From the NCBI RefSeq assembly GCF_009663145.1, contig NZ_VKHR01000008.1, positions 43,601-107,600 on the forward strand: a stretch of DNA of 64,000 bases. Direction: 5' to 3'. Under the pieces are notes generated by a model. It had not been told where the DNA came from. It did not search any database and saw nothing but the letters and a program-made list of their open reading frames with translations. Positions 51,797 through 60,821 of the stretch are shown here, piece by piece; position 1 is the stretch's first letter; the number at the start of each line of letters is the position of its first letter. The DNA comes from Shewanella sp. TC10 (GTDB taxonomy: Bacteria; Pseudomonadota; Gammaproteobacteria; Enterobacterales; Shewanellaceae). A program made the translations under genes and the position numbers.

Positions 51797-51826
51797 AAAA
51801 GACCACTTTCTTGTGGTCTTTTTTAT
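51797..51826 (+). terminator. Terminator of the MFS-glucoamylase operon
   Basis: AAAAGACCAC pairs with GTGGTCTTTT around TTTCTT, followed by a T-run, 32 bases past the stop. Confidence 0.88.
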
Positions 51827-51960
51827 TTCCACGATTACCCAAATGAACCAAAACCCCATTAAATATAGAAAAATACGTAAAAAAACTAAAATAACCCTAC
51901 AATTTCTAATACTTAATCTAGAATTAATAATAATAAAATTATTTGTCTAAGGATTGGACT

Positions 51961-53043
51961 TTGAAAAGCCAGCGACACTCCACGTTAAAGAGCACTGCAT
52001 CGATTAAGTTAGCAGTCATTTTTATCTGCATTATCGTCATCTCTTTAATACTTTTGCTTTTTCCAACAACAGATTCCACCGAAACGAATCATCAGCTGAT
52101 AAAAATCGGCGTTTCCCAAACTCCTCTCAGTGCTCCATTTATTATTGCCGAACATTTAAACCTGTTTGAGCAAGCGCCCCTTAATGTAGAATTTGTACAA
52201 TGTTTAGGTGGCGTCGCTTGCAGTGAAGCCTTAATTCAGGAACAAGTCGACTTTGCGACAACATCAGAATCTGTAGCGATGTTTAAAAGTTACCAAACCC
52301 ATGATATCGCCCTGCTAACAAGTTTTGTCCAATCAACTAATGATTTAAAGTTACTCACACTAAACAAACACCTTTCTCTTGGTAGCAAAATACTCAATAG
52401 CAAAAGCTTAGCGGCGTCAGACAATAAGCTACATAAAGTCGGGATAGTTAAAGGGAGTTCAAGTGAATACTACTTTGATACTTTACTGCTGGCGCAAGGC
52501 ATAGAAACTGAAAATATTGAAAAGATTTACTTAACACCGAAGGAACTTGTAGTCGCGTTGGTTTCCCATCAAGTAGATGCTATTTCAATTTGGGAGCCTT
52601 ATGGTTATCAGGTGAAGATGTTAACTAACACCGAAATAACCAATTTAGGCATTCAGGGGATTTATCAGCTTAGTTTTAATTTAATTTCTAAACGATCGCG
52701 TCTGACACAAGCAAGTACACCTGATCATAAACTGGCAAACAAACAGGCAATAGAAATAATAGCTGTACTTGAGCAATCAATAAATTGGATTAACGAACAC
52801 CCTGATGCTGCAATGATTATTGTGGCAAAACACCTCGATGTGCCATTAAATCAAATTAAATGGTCATGGAATGATTATATTTTTAGGCTCAGTATCGGTA
52901 ATTCGTTGCTTTCAAGCCTGCAAACACAATCCCATTGGGCGAAACAAAGTGGATTAGTTTTGGGTCAAGAACCAAACTTTAGGGATGTGATTTACAGTTA
53001 CCCTTTTGAGCAAGCAAAAGTAGCCATGGAGTCTCCATGGTAA
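51961..53043 (+). CDS. NMT1/SsuA-like periplasmic substrate-binding protein
   Basis: A 360 aa protein with a hydrophobic segment at about residues 15-35 (LAVIFICIIVISLILLLF) that acts as signal or anchor. The remainder has the NMT1/THI5-SsuA fold of proteins binding pyrimidine precursors, sulfonates or nitrate. KIGVSQTPLSAPFIIAEHLNLF starts lobe 1, and GGVACSEALIQEQVDFATTSE and DAISIWEPYG are characteristic. No ABC permease or ATPase is nearby. The gene overlaps a membrane diguanylate cyclase by seven bases, so it most probably senses a ligand for that cyclase. TTG at 51961 was chosen because AAGGA lies eight bases upstream; a TTG at 51943 is in frame. Confidence 0.8.
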   Translation: MKSQRHSTLKSTASIKLAVIFICIIVISLILLLFPTTDSTETNHQLIKIGVSQTPLSAPFIIAEHLNLFEQAPLNVEFVQCLGGVACSEALIQEQVDFATTSESVAMFKSYQTHDIALLTSFVQSTNDLKLLTLNKHLSLGSKILNSKSLAASDNKLHKVGIVKGSSSEYYFDTLLLAQGIETENIEKIYLTPKELVVALVSHQVDAISIWEPYGYQVKMLTNTEITNLGIQGIYQLSFNLISKRSRLTQASTPDHKLANKQAIEIIAVLEQSINWINEHPDAAMIIVAKHLDVPLNQIKWSWNDYIFRLSIGNSLLSSLQTQSHWAKQSGLVLGQEPNFRDVIYSYPFEQAKVAMESPW

Positions 53044-54380
53044 ACTCAATAAATGGCAAGCTGCTTATCTTACTCTGTGTCAGCTTCATGTTTACCCTAT
53101 TGCTGAGTTTTTCATTTTTACAAATTCATTCAGCACAACATAAAACAACCGATGCTTTGCGCTATTTTTCAGGATTACAAATTAACATTGATGCACTTCG
53201 TAGTCAGCTTTGGCTTTTTTCTCAAAGGCAAGATCAAAACAGTTTTACCCAAGTTAAACTCTCTCATCAAACACTTGCCGACAAGCTTGATAAACAAAGA
53301 TTTTATGCTCAGCAAGTGTTTAATCTAAAAAAGCTAACCAATGATATGGCGTCTTTATTAGATCAAGAGTCGAAGCTATCATCTCAAAGTACACAGCTCT
53401 CAGATTTTCAAGTTACCCAAGCAAGACAACTACTACGTTATCGCTACAACATATTGATTGAGAATATGTCAGAGGAAGTTGCCTATTTAAATAAAAAAAT
53501 ACTAGACAGTAATGAGCTCGCTATTACATCAGTCATGCTCTACTCTTCACTCGGTCTTATCCTCGCAGCCATCATAGTACTTGTCATTAACTTCTCAATA
53601 TATCAGCGTTTTAAAATTGGATTTTCTCGAATAAAAATGGGGATACAAACCTTATCAAACGGCGAGCTAACCCATAAAATCAATGCAAGTAATTTAGACG
53701 TTGAATTTCGTTTACTGGCATCCTTTTTTAACAATATGACCAGTAAACTAGACGCAACAATGGTATCAAAGCAAGAATTAGAACAAGAGGTTAATCGCCA
53801 AACTAGTGAACTAGAAAAACAAAAGCAACAACTACTGGTCCTTTCTGAAAAAGATCATTTAACTGGATTAATGAATCGCAGAGCATTAGAAAAAGCGTTA
53901 GATGTGCAGCTTGCCAAAGCCAAAATCACCCAGAACAAAGTCGCATTATTCTTTATTGATATTGATGATTTTAAGGTGATAAATGACAGCTTGGGTCACG
54001 ACGCTGGTGACGAGGTACTGCAACAAGTGGCTTTCAGACTACAAGAATGCACCCGTAAGTCAGATATTGTCGGCAGATTAGGTGGAGATGAGTTTTTGGT
54101 TTGTTTAGGAATAATTGAAAACTTTGATCAAATTGCCATTAAAGCGCAAACAATTCTAGATTCGGTGAGTCAACCTATTTCATTTGAGGGTAAGGAAATC
54201 TCAATTTCCACTAGTATGGGGGTTAGCTACTTCCCCTTCCAGGCTAATTCAAGAGACCGGTTAATTAAACAGGCCGATGAATTTATGTATAAAGCAAAGC
54301 AGTTAGACGGTTGTGCCTGTTTTGATGGGCAAGAAATACTTGCCCAAAAGCACTTGGCAAATCAAACACAAAACGGATAA
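53037..54380 (+). CDS. Membrane HAMP-GGDEF diguanylate cyclase
   Basis: A 447 aa protein with a transmembrane helix at about 8-28, a helical periplasmic sensor (30-165), a second helix at about 168-190, a HAMP region (190-245), a coiled coil and a GGDEF domain (275-435). The signature RLGGDEF is intact and the RxxD inhibitory site (RKSD) lies five residues ahead, so it should make c-di-GMP with product inhibition. The start overlaps the end of the binding-protein gene, which implies stoichiometric coupling. It ends 26 bp from the convergent DUF808 gene. Confidence 0.92.
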   Translation: MVNSINGKLLILLCVSFMFTLLLSFSFLQIHSAQHKTTDALRYFSGLQINIDALRSQLWLFSQRQDQNSFTQVKLSHQTLADKLDKQRFYAQQVFNLKKLTNDMASLLDQESKLSSQSTQLSDFQVTQARQLLRYRYNILIENMSEEVAYLNKKILDSNELAITSVMLYSSLGLILAAIIVLVINFSIYQRFKIGFSRIKMGIQTLSNGELTHKINASNLDVEFRLLASFFNNMTSKLDATMVSKQELEQEVNRQTSELEKQKQQLLVLSEKDHLTGLMNRRALEKALDVQLAKAKITQNKVALFFIDIDDFKVINDSLGHDAGDEVLQQVAFRLQECTRKSDIVGRLGGDEFLVCLGIIENFDQIAIKAQTILDSVSQPISFEGKEISISTSMGVSYFPFQANSRDRLIKQADEFMYKAKQLDGCACFDGQEILAQKHLANQTQNG

Positions 54381-54405
54381 AGGGACTATTTGAATAAGCA
54401 ACTGA

Positions 54406-55338
54406 CTAAGCTCTAATTTTAACAATCATATTCATCACAGTAACCGCTATGGCACCGGCAACAACACCAAACACTGCATTTAATACACTCGGTGTAATCA
54501 CTGCTAACCCCCCACCAACGTAGGCGAGTTCACCCATAAGTGAAGCGATCATTGCAATCTGCGCCCCAATGGCGTGAATGCCATGGGTTAATATGCCTCC
54601 TCCGACCATAAACATGGCTATGGTGCCTACTATAGTGAGTCCTTTCATTAAATATGGAGCAGAGGCCAATAACCAAAACCCAATTTTATGCCACATGGCA
54701 ACCAGAATTCCCTCACCTTTGCGTTGAGTTAGATACAGGCCTAAATCATCAATTTTAACGATACCAGCAACTAAACCATAAACCCCCACCGTCATAATGA
54801 TGGCAATAACACTCAAGGTTAAAAACTGACTCAGTAAACTACTTTCAGCAACGACGCCTAAACTTATCGCGATAATTTCAGCTGACAATACAAAATCAGT
54901 TCTAATTGCCCCCTTTACTTTCTTTTTCTCAAAATCTGCAATGTCTTGTGCAGATTTTTCGACAATTTGTGTCTCAGTTATATCGGCTTGTTTGTCTTTT
55001 CGATGTACGTATGAGTGATGAATTTTCTCAAAGCCTTCAAAACACAAAAACAAGCCACCAAACATGAGTAATGGCGTAATCGCCCAAGGAATAAAAGCAC
55101 TTATCAATAAAGCTGCAGGGACCAAAATTAATTTATTAAAAAATGAGCCTTTAGCCACCGCCCAAACTACTGGTAATTCGCGCTCAGAGGCCACACCTGA
55201 GACTTGTTGAGCATTTAAGGCTAGGTCATCACCTAATACCCCTGCCGTCTTTCTGGCAGCTATTTTACTCATTGCAGCAACATCATCTAAAATCGCAGCA
55301 ATGTCATCCAATAACATTAATAAGCTTGCACCAGCCAT
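54406..55338 (-). CDS. DUF808 family inner-membrane protein (YedI-like)
   Basis: A 310 aa membrane protein. The start [42 protein letters not shown] and [14 protein letters not shown] are hallmarks of DUF808/YedI. The C-terminus contains several helices and conserved GGGILTHGI. Molecular function is not established for the family. It begins 50 bp after the outer-membrane protein gene on the same strand and may be cotranscribed with it. Confidence 0.88.
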   Translation of the reverse strand: MAGASLLMLLDDIAAILDDVAAMSKIAARKTAGVLGDDLALNAQQVSGVASERELPVVWAVAKGSFFNKLILVPAALLISAFIPWAITPLLMFGGLFLCFEGFEKIHHSYVHRKDKQADITETQIVEKSAQDIADFEKKKVKGAIRTDFVLSAEIIAISLGVVAESSLLSQFLTLSVIAIIMTVGVYGLVAGIVKIDDLGLYLTQRKGEGILVAMWHKIGFWLLASAPYLMKGLTIVGTIAMFMVGGGILTHGIHAIGAQIAMIASLMGELAYVGGGLAVITPSVLNAVFGVVAGAIAVTVMNMIVKIRA

Positions 55339-55388
55339 ATTTCATCCTTGTATTATTCTTTTTGATGTCGCTAATGAGAAGATGTTAG

Positions 55389-56348
55389 TTAAAAAGCATA
55401 TTGCCAAACTAGGCCAAATGTATCGAAATCATTTCCTATACGCGTTATGACGCCAGTACTGGCATTTAGTTTAATGCTGTGGTGCTGATTAAAAGCCAAT
55501 GAATAAGTTAAACCAAAACGAGAATTATCTTGTGAATCATCGGCGTCAACTCCGTTTTTAGCAGTTTCGCCTCCAACAAAATAATTACCACTTAACGATA
55601 ACCACTGCCCACGACCAATACTATAAATAATATGCCCTTGGAATGTATATTGAGCCTGTTTCTCGAGCTCAGTTTGATTATAAAACTCGTCGTTATCACT
55701 ATAGAGTCTAATCGATGTCATCGCGCTATATTGCCAATCGCCGATGGTATAAGACATACCCACACCAGGTCTAAAAACCCATTGGTTGGCACCAGCATTA
55801 ATGAGTTTATTTTTGTCATAAGTCCCAACAGGTAAACTGAGCTGTAAACTTGACCCAATGACTAACCCTTCTTTGTATTGAGCAAAGTCTTTTCGCTCCA
55901 TAGCAGGTGCGCCGTAAAAATTCCAAGTAAGCCTTATATTGGGATCGCCATAGCCACAACGATCAGCTTCTACAACTTCATTTTGGTAATCTGCAGAGCC
56001 TTTCATACAAATCCTAGATACCGACATATCTAATTTTGATGATCTACCCGCTATGGAAAATGAGTGAGCATAACCTAGTACTGCCGCATCTAATTTCAAA
56101 TGAGCATCTTTTAAAGGGACTGATGGTGAAGGTGATAACGCACCTTCTGAATGTAAGTAGCCAACAGCCAAGAAATGCATATTAATAGGAATGTTGGTAT
56201 AACTTCTAGGCTCAAGGTCTTGTGACTTAGCATGGAAGGAAAAAACACAGATAAAACAACATAATATCACTGTATTTCTTGGTAAATCCTGCAGAAATTG
56301 CGTTATGACTTTGAAGTAATCCATACTTTTATTAAACTCATTTTCCAT
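55389..56348 (-). CDS. Outer-membrane beta-barrel protein of the phenol-degradation MetA type
   Basis: A 319 aa protein with a hydrophobic signal segment at about residues 24-40 (VILCCFICVFSFHA, cleaved near KSQ). The rest is alternating beta strands, e.g. LDAAVLGYAHSFSIAGRSSKLDMSV and GDPNIRLTWNFYGAP, ending in the barrel-type aromatic VWQYAF. It resembles the Phenol_MetA_deg outer-membrane transporter family. Substrate unknown. The signal peptide has a long n-region; Met9 is an alternative start. A downstream DUF808 gene follows closely. Confidence 0.65.
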   Translation of the reverse strand: MENEFNKSMDYFKVITQFLQDLPRNTVILCCFICVFSFHAKSQDLEPRSYTNIPINMHFLAVGYLHSEGALSPSPSVPLKDAHLKLDAAVLGYAHSFSIAGRSSKLDMSVSRICMKGSADYQNEVVEADRCGYGDPNIRLTWNFYGAPAMERKDFAQYKEGLVIGSSLQLSLPVGTYDKNKLINAGANQWVFRPGVGMSYTIGDWQYSAMTSIRLYSDNDEFYNQTELEKQAQYTFQGHIIYSIGRGQWLSLSGNYFVGGETAKNGVDADDSQDNSRFGLTYSLAFNQHHSIKLNASTGVITRIGNDFDTFGLVWQYAF

Positions 56349-56608
56349 AATGGCTCTTAGTTATTGAATAATTTTACAATTTGAGTTTCAAAGTGAGTGT
56401 TAAACATTTCTTATAAAGCATGTGTTAAACAATACGCCGTTATCTGATGAAAAATAACGGCGAGATAAGTAGGTATTAATTTTGAGACACCGTAAGTTTT
56501 AGGGGGTGTCTATAGCCAGTGCTTAGGCTAAAGTGACAGTCGATCAATTATTTTCATCACAATAGCAAACTTTCTTGATTAAGCGTTTCTAAATTCACTG
56601 TTACCGGC

Positions 56609-57649
56609 TTAATCCTCAATGTCAGTATTACCGCCACACGAATGACGTACTACCATATTCGTTGGGATGAGTTGTGGACCCACTTCTTTGCCTCTTATCA
56701 GTTTTAATAAACTATCGACTAAGATTTCCCCTGCTAATTTAGTATTTTGCTTAACGGTAGTAAGTGAAGGATTGGCAAAGCTAGCGACAGGAATATCATC
56801 ATAACCCACCACAGCGATATCTTCTGGTACTCTAACGCCTCGTTTTTTAAGCGCGCGAATAGCCCCAATAGCAATCAAATCACTGGCTGCGAAAATAGAG
56901 TCAAATTCATGGCCGCTATCTAATAATTTCATCGCTGCATCAAAACCAGAGCTTTCGGTACTAATCGCGTCAAACTGACACTTTTTATTCAATTTAATAC
57001 CGACTTTTTTAAGTACCTCAGCATGCCCCAAGTAACGGTCACGAAATTCAGGGCTATGCTCAGAAGCATCACCTAAAAAGGCTATTTTGCTCAGACCTAA
57101 TGAAATCATATGTTCAGTCGCTATAACGCCACCTTGATGATTATCACAGCCGATAGACAACACTTCTTTGTTATTATGCTCAGCACCCCAGATAATAAAA
57201 TGAGTGTTTTGTTCTAATAATTTTTGCAGCTTGTGCTCATAATCTACGTAGTCGCCATAGCCCAATAAAATAATGCCATCTGCCTTATTGCTATCTTCGT
57301 AATCAGCATGCCAATCACTGGATAATTGCTGAAAAGACACTAACAAGTCGTAGCCTTGTTGAGCTGTAGCACGAGTAATAGAACCGAGCATTGAAAGAAA
57401 AAATGGATTAATTAACGATTCATCGTTGGTGGGATCTTCACAGATTAATAATGCCAAAGTATGGCTATTTTGCGTGCGCAAGTTACTGGCATTCTTATCG
57501 ACTTTATAATTTAACTCTTTTGCAATCGCTTGAATCCGTTGACGAGTTTCGAGATTTACCAAGGGACTATTTCTCAGCGCACGAGAAACCGTTGATTGAG
57601 AAACACCAGCGCGATAAGCAATATCAATGGAGGTAGCTTTAGATGTCAT
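56609..57649 (-). CDS. LacI-family regulator, probable regulator of the alpha-glucan genes
   Basis: A 346 aa protein. The N-terminal HTH (SIDIAYRAGVSQSTVSRALRNS, about residues 7-28) and hinge (KVDKNASNLRTQ) are typical of LacI/GalR. The periplasmic-binding-like sensor domain includes DGIILLGYGD, SIGCDNHQGG, FAASDLIAIGAIRALKKRG and VPEDIAVVGYDDIPVASFANPSLTTV. It is the only LacI-type gene in the window, so it is the natural candidate to bind the four TGNATACGTATGYA operators, the nearest of which is more than 9 kb away. No such operator precedes the gene itself; a different inverted repeat does (57672-57712). Confidence 0.88.
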   Translation of the reverse strand: MTSKATSIDIAYRAGVSQSTVSRALRNSPLVNLETRQRIQAIAKELNYKVDKNASNLRTQNSHTLALLICEDPTNDESLINPFFLSMLGSITRATAQQGYDLLVSFQQLSSDWHADYEDSNKADGIILLGYGDYVDYEHKLQKLLEQNTHFIIWGAEHNNKEVLSIGCDNHQGGVIATEHMISLGLSKIAFLGDASEHSPEFRDRYLGHAEVLKKVGIKLNKKCQFDAISTESSGFDAAMKLLDSGHEFDSIFAASDLIAIGAIRALKKRGVRVPEDIAVVGYDDIPVASFANPSLTTVKQNTKLAGEILVDSLLKLIRGKEVGPQLIPTNMVVRHSCGGNTDIED

Positions 57650-57671
57650 ATTAGCATCAGGCCTTTTTATA

Positions 57672-57712
57672 GTTATTTTAGGTACTCACACCCTGTTTAT
57701 ACCTAAAATAAC
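57672..57712. other. 13 bp inverted repeat upstream of the LacI-type gene
   Basis: GTTATTTTAGGTA and TACCTAAAATAAC are perfect inverse copies separated by 15 bases, 22 bases before the LacI start codon and 26 bases past the DUF3334-like stop. There is no T-run in either direction, so a regulator site or mRNA structure is more likely than a terminator. Confidence 0.5.
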
Positions 57713-57738
57713 CCTAATAATCACCGTTTTAATTTAAT

Positions 57739-58437
57739 TTATAAGCCTAATTCATTTAATAAATCATCGGCATCATCTGCAACCACAACTGGTGCGTCTT
57801 TTTTCGCAATAGGTTTTGCTTGGGAGCTGTTACTATTTCCGTGGGCTTCAATCAATGAATCAGGATCAAATTCTTCATCCATTTCAAACTCTTTGAGCTT
57901 AATGAACTCAGTTTTATCCATAGCGAACTCAAGATAAAAAATGTGGTTATCAGCGGTTTTAAATGACACTCTTCTTGATACCGCTTCATCTAAATTAGTG
58001 TCAATCGATATAGTTAACTCTTTGTTGATGGTTAACATTTTCGGTTGGCTTTGGCTAATAGAGGTTTGTAATTCTTTTGATATGGTTTTGATGAAATCAC
58101 CTAAAATTTGATTCATCAATTCGCCCATGACATTCCCAACATCATCAGAGGTGTGTGAGAAAGCCAATTCTGACTCTGGCATTCCCATGTTAATCATATA
58201 TCTACGATATATTTCAATGGCTGCTTCTTTTGAAAAATTAATAACAACTAAACCAGAAAACCCACCATCAAAAATTGAAAAGCAACCTAGATCAGGTTTT
58301 AAACAGGTACGGGTGATATTTTGTACCATGCCAGCATGAGTCACTTGGCTGTCACTAGTACTCGAAAGAACATGAGAAACTGAATGACACAGCTTAAGTA
58401 AGATGTCATCCGTTGTAACAATTTGAACTGAATCCAT
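57739..58437 (-). CDS. DUF3334 / CheX-like protein
   Basis: A 232 aa soluble protein. The middle part (DDVGNVMGELMNQILGDFIKTIS, about residues 99-121) resembles the helix of CheC/CheX/FliY phosphatases that carries the E-x2-N active site. The fold looks like two such alpha-beta halves. The tail ends in DADDLLNELGL, an acidic peptide also seen at the ends of chemotaxis-related proteins. I recall this family as DUF3334 in Shewanella and Vibrio, without a known function. It diverges from a chemoreceptor gene, which suits a signalling role. Confidence 0.6.
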   Translation of the reverse strand: MDSVQIVTTDDILLKLCHSVSHVLSSTSDSQVTHAGMVQNITRTCLKPDLGCFSIFDGGFSGLVVINFSKEAAIEIYRRYMINMGMPESELAFSHTSDDVGNVMGELMNQILGDFIKTISKELQTSISQSQPKMLTINKELTISIDTNLDEAVSRRVSFKTADNHIFYLEFAMDKTEFIKLKEFEMDEEFDPDSLIEAHGNSNSSQAKPIAKKDAPVVVADDADDLLNELGL

Positions 58438-58730
58438 AACAATATTTACCTAGTTTTACTTTTCCCTCATTCTGAGGCTTATCGAATAATAAATCAAAGC
58501 TAAAACAACTCATTATCAAAAATAAAAAACCTCTATAACATCAATATTGTTAACTAATTGAAAATTCGATTTTTAAAAGCTTCCTCAATTACTCTTATTT
58601 GACTTAGCACTTGTATCTTTTTGTAAAAAGAGACCAATAGATCACAATTCTCGTATTTAGATATTTTTTTATATCTAAAACTGTCTATATTTGCCCAATA
58701 TATTGAAGAAATAGATTTTTAAGGATACCT

Positions 58731-60368
58731 ATGATCGCCTTCCTAAGACAGTTAACCATTTTGAAACGACTCATCATAATGTTAGCTCTGGCGGCTATAG
58801 GTACAGTATGTTTTGCCAGTTTTTCCATCAACGAACAATACAATAATCTTCTCAATCAAAAGACGGTTCAGATAGAAGCGCAAGTGTCTACAGCCACGTC
58901 TTTACTCGATTCGCTTACTAGGCAAAACAATAACCAAGTCTCTGAAGCCAACATCAAACAATATGCATTATCGGTAATTTCTGACCTGCGATATGGCAAT
59001 AATGAATCTTACATAGTGGTTGATGCTGATAATGTCATTATTAGTTTTCCTGAAAACAGTATGCTCGAAGGCCGTTCTTTTGATAGCTATATTGCATCAG
59101 ACGGTTCTAAACCATTTATTGAACTTGTCACTAATGCTAGGAGAATGACTAAGAGTCAGCTTGAATATCAAGCAAACCTTGCTTCAACTTCTGGTGTTGA
59201 AACCATCTTATCTGGCGCTGAATTTTACCCAGAATGGGGCTGGACTATTATTGCACATGGCAATGTCAGTGATGTAATAGACAGCATGGGCAGTGTTGTG
59301 ATTAATTACCTGATCATCATGATGCTAATTTCTATTCCTATTTTTGGTTTTTTCTTACTGCTGAATGTTTCTATCACCTCTCCTATTAATGCAGCGATTG
59401 CAGCAATGGAAGATATTGCTAAAGGTGAAGGCGATTTATCAAAGCGTTTAGATAACAGCGGCAAAGATGAAGTCGCTAAAATGGCTGATGCATTCAATGA
59501 TTTCGTCATGAAAATTGCGGCTGTAGTCTCAGAGTTAAAACCACTGGGTAAAGAACTTGATACTGATGCACAGAATTTGCTTGTTGCTGTAGAAGAGTCA
59601 AATCAAAGCGCTGAGTTAATACATAGTGAAACACAAAGTGTCGCGACTGCAGTCAATCAAATGCTGGCAACCACCCATGATATGGCTCAAAATACTTATC
59701 AAGCAGCTGATGGCGCTAATAACGTTAAGGCCCAAGCACAACAATCCCATGCATTTATGCAGGAAACAGTTCACGAAACTGATTTACTGGTTACAGAGCT
59801 TAAAAACGCTGAGAATGTAACCCACGATTTAGGCAAGTCGTCGATAGAAATCAGCACCATTTTAGACACCATTGGTGGGATAGCCGATCAAACCAATTTG
59901 CTGGCACTTAATGCCGCAATTGAAGCCGCTCGAGCAGGTGAATATGGCCGCGGGTTTGCTGTAGTTGCAGATGAAGTCAGAGCGCTAGCAACTCGTACAC
60001 AGGCATCAACTAACGAAATTAATAAAATTATCACTAATATCCATGATGGTGTTGAGCTGGTGATTAAGAGTAATACTGAAACTCAAGAGCAATCGATTCA
60101 ATTACAATCAAAAGCGATACAATCTCAAGACGCTATGACAGAAATACTTGCTGTTATTGCCAACATCAGCGATATGAATACGCAACTTGCTAGCGCGACT
60201 GAAGAGCAGTCACAAGTGACGGAAGAGATAAACCGTAATATCACAACGATTTCTGAATTAACTGAAATCGCTGTAAAAACCAACGAAACTAATTCAGACG
60301 CGGCTCAATCACTGCAAACCATTAGTCAAAATGTCACGGAAAGCTTAAGTCAGTTTAAAACAGATTAA
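58731..60368 (+). CDS. Methyl-accepting chemotaxis protein with a single Cache sensor
   Basis: A 545 aa chemoreceptor. Helix 1 is about residues 12-32. The periplasmic Cache-type sensor (35-185) contains [25 protein letters not shown] and [15 protein letters not shown]. Helix 2 (about 188-212) and a HAMP domain ([22 protein letters not shown]) follow. The signalling hairpin tip reads [34 protein letters not shown], close to the consensus. No NWETF-type CheR pentapeptide is present. The ligand is unknown; Cache domains commonly bind carboxylates or amino acids. Confidence 0.94.
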   Translation: MIAFLRQLTILKRLIIMLALAAIGTVCFASFSINEQYNNLLNQKTVQIEAQVSTATSLLDSLTRQNNNQVSEANIKQYALSVISDLRYGNNESYIVVDADNVIISFPENSMLEGRSFDSYIASDGSKPFIELVTNARRMTKSQLEYQANLASTSGVETILSGAEFYPEWGWTIIAHGNVSDVIDSMGSVVINYLIIMMLISIPIFGFFLLLNVSITSPINAAIAAMEDIAKGEGDLSKRLDNSGKDEVAKMADAFNDFVMKIAAVVSELKPLGKELDTDAQNLLVAVEESNQSAELIHSETQSVATAVNQMLATTHDMAQNTYQAADGANNVKAQAQQSHAFMQETVHETDLLVTELKNAENVTHDLGKSSIEISTILDTIGGIADQTNLLALNAAIEAARAGEYGRGFAVVADEVRALATRTQASTNEINKIITNIHDGVELVIKSNTETQEQSIQLQSKAIQSQDAMTEILAVIANISDMNTQLASATEEQSQVTEEINRNITTISELTEIAVKTNETNSDAAQSLQTISQNVTESLSQFKTD

Positions 60369-60406
60369 TTAGATTGACTTTCAACTCCCCCCCAGCCTTT
60401 ACAATT

Positions 60407-60440
60407 AAGAAGCGCGAATAAACATTCGCGCTTCTTATTT
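60407..60440 (+). terminator. Terminator of the chemoreceptor gene
   Basis: A perfect 13 bp stem AAGAAGCGCGAAT / ATTCGCGCTTCTT with an AAAC loop, followed by ATTTC. Confidence 0.75.
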
Positions 60441-60552
60441 CTTAGATGAATCATATTTAATTTCCAAACCAAGTTAATGCTATATATCGGCTGTTAGCCC
60501 GCTAAGGTTTACGGTATTATCCTGCCTATAATTTTTAAAAGAGTTACTTTAG

Positions 60553-60810
60553 ATGTACGAAAAAACCGTCACTATTATCGCTCCCCATGGAATTCACACC
60601 CGCCCTGCTGCATTATTAGTCAAAGCGGCAAAAAACTTTGACTGTGACGTCATAGTCGAATGTAATGGTAAACAAGCAAGTGCCAAGAGTTTGTTTAAAT
60701 TACAAACTTTAGGGTTATATCAAGGTCAATCTGTTAAGGTATTTGCCGATGGAGAACAGGCTGAAAAAGCAGTAGAAACTGTCTCTGAATTACTTATCAC
60801 TCTCAGCTAA
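60553..60810 (+). CDS. ptsH: Phosphocarrier protein HPr
   Basis: An 85 aa PTS carrier that takes phosphate from enzyme I at His15 (HGIHTRPAA) and passes it to sugar-specific EIIA proteins. Ser46 (ASAKSLFKL), the regulatory site of Gram-positive HPr, is conserved as in E. coli although no HPr kinase is expected. Length is that of E. coli HPr. It begins the ptsH-ptsI-crr operon; ptsI follows after 11 bases. Confidence 0.97.
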   Translation: MYEKTVTIIAPHGIHTRPAALLVKAAKNFDCDVIVECNGKQASAKSLFKLQTLGLYQGQSVKVFADGEQAEKAVETVSELLITLS

Positions 60811-60821
60811 CAGGAACGTTT

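Noticed and set aside
56435..56462. Inverted repeat CGCCGTTAT / ATAACGGCG between the LacI-type gene and the outer-membrane protein gene
   Set aside because: A perfect 9 bp stem but with no T-run on either strand and 150 bp from the LacI stop; not enough to call a terminator or operator.
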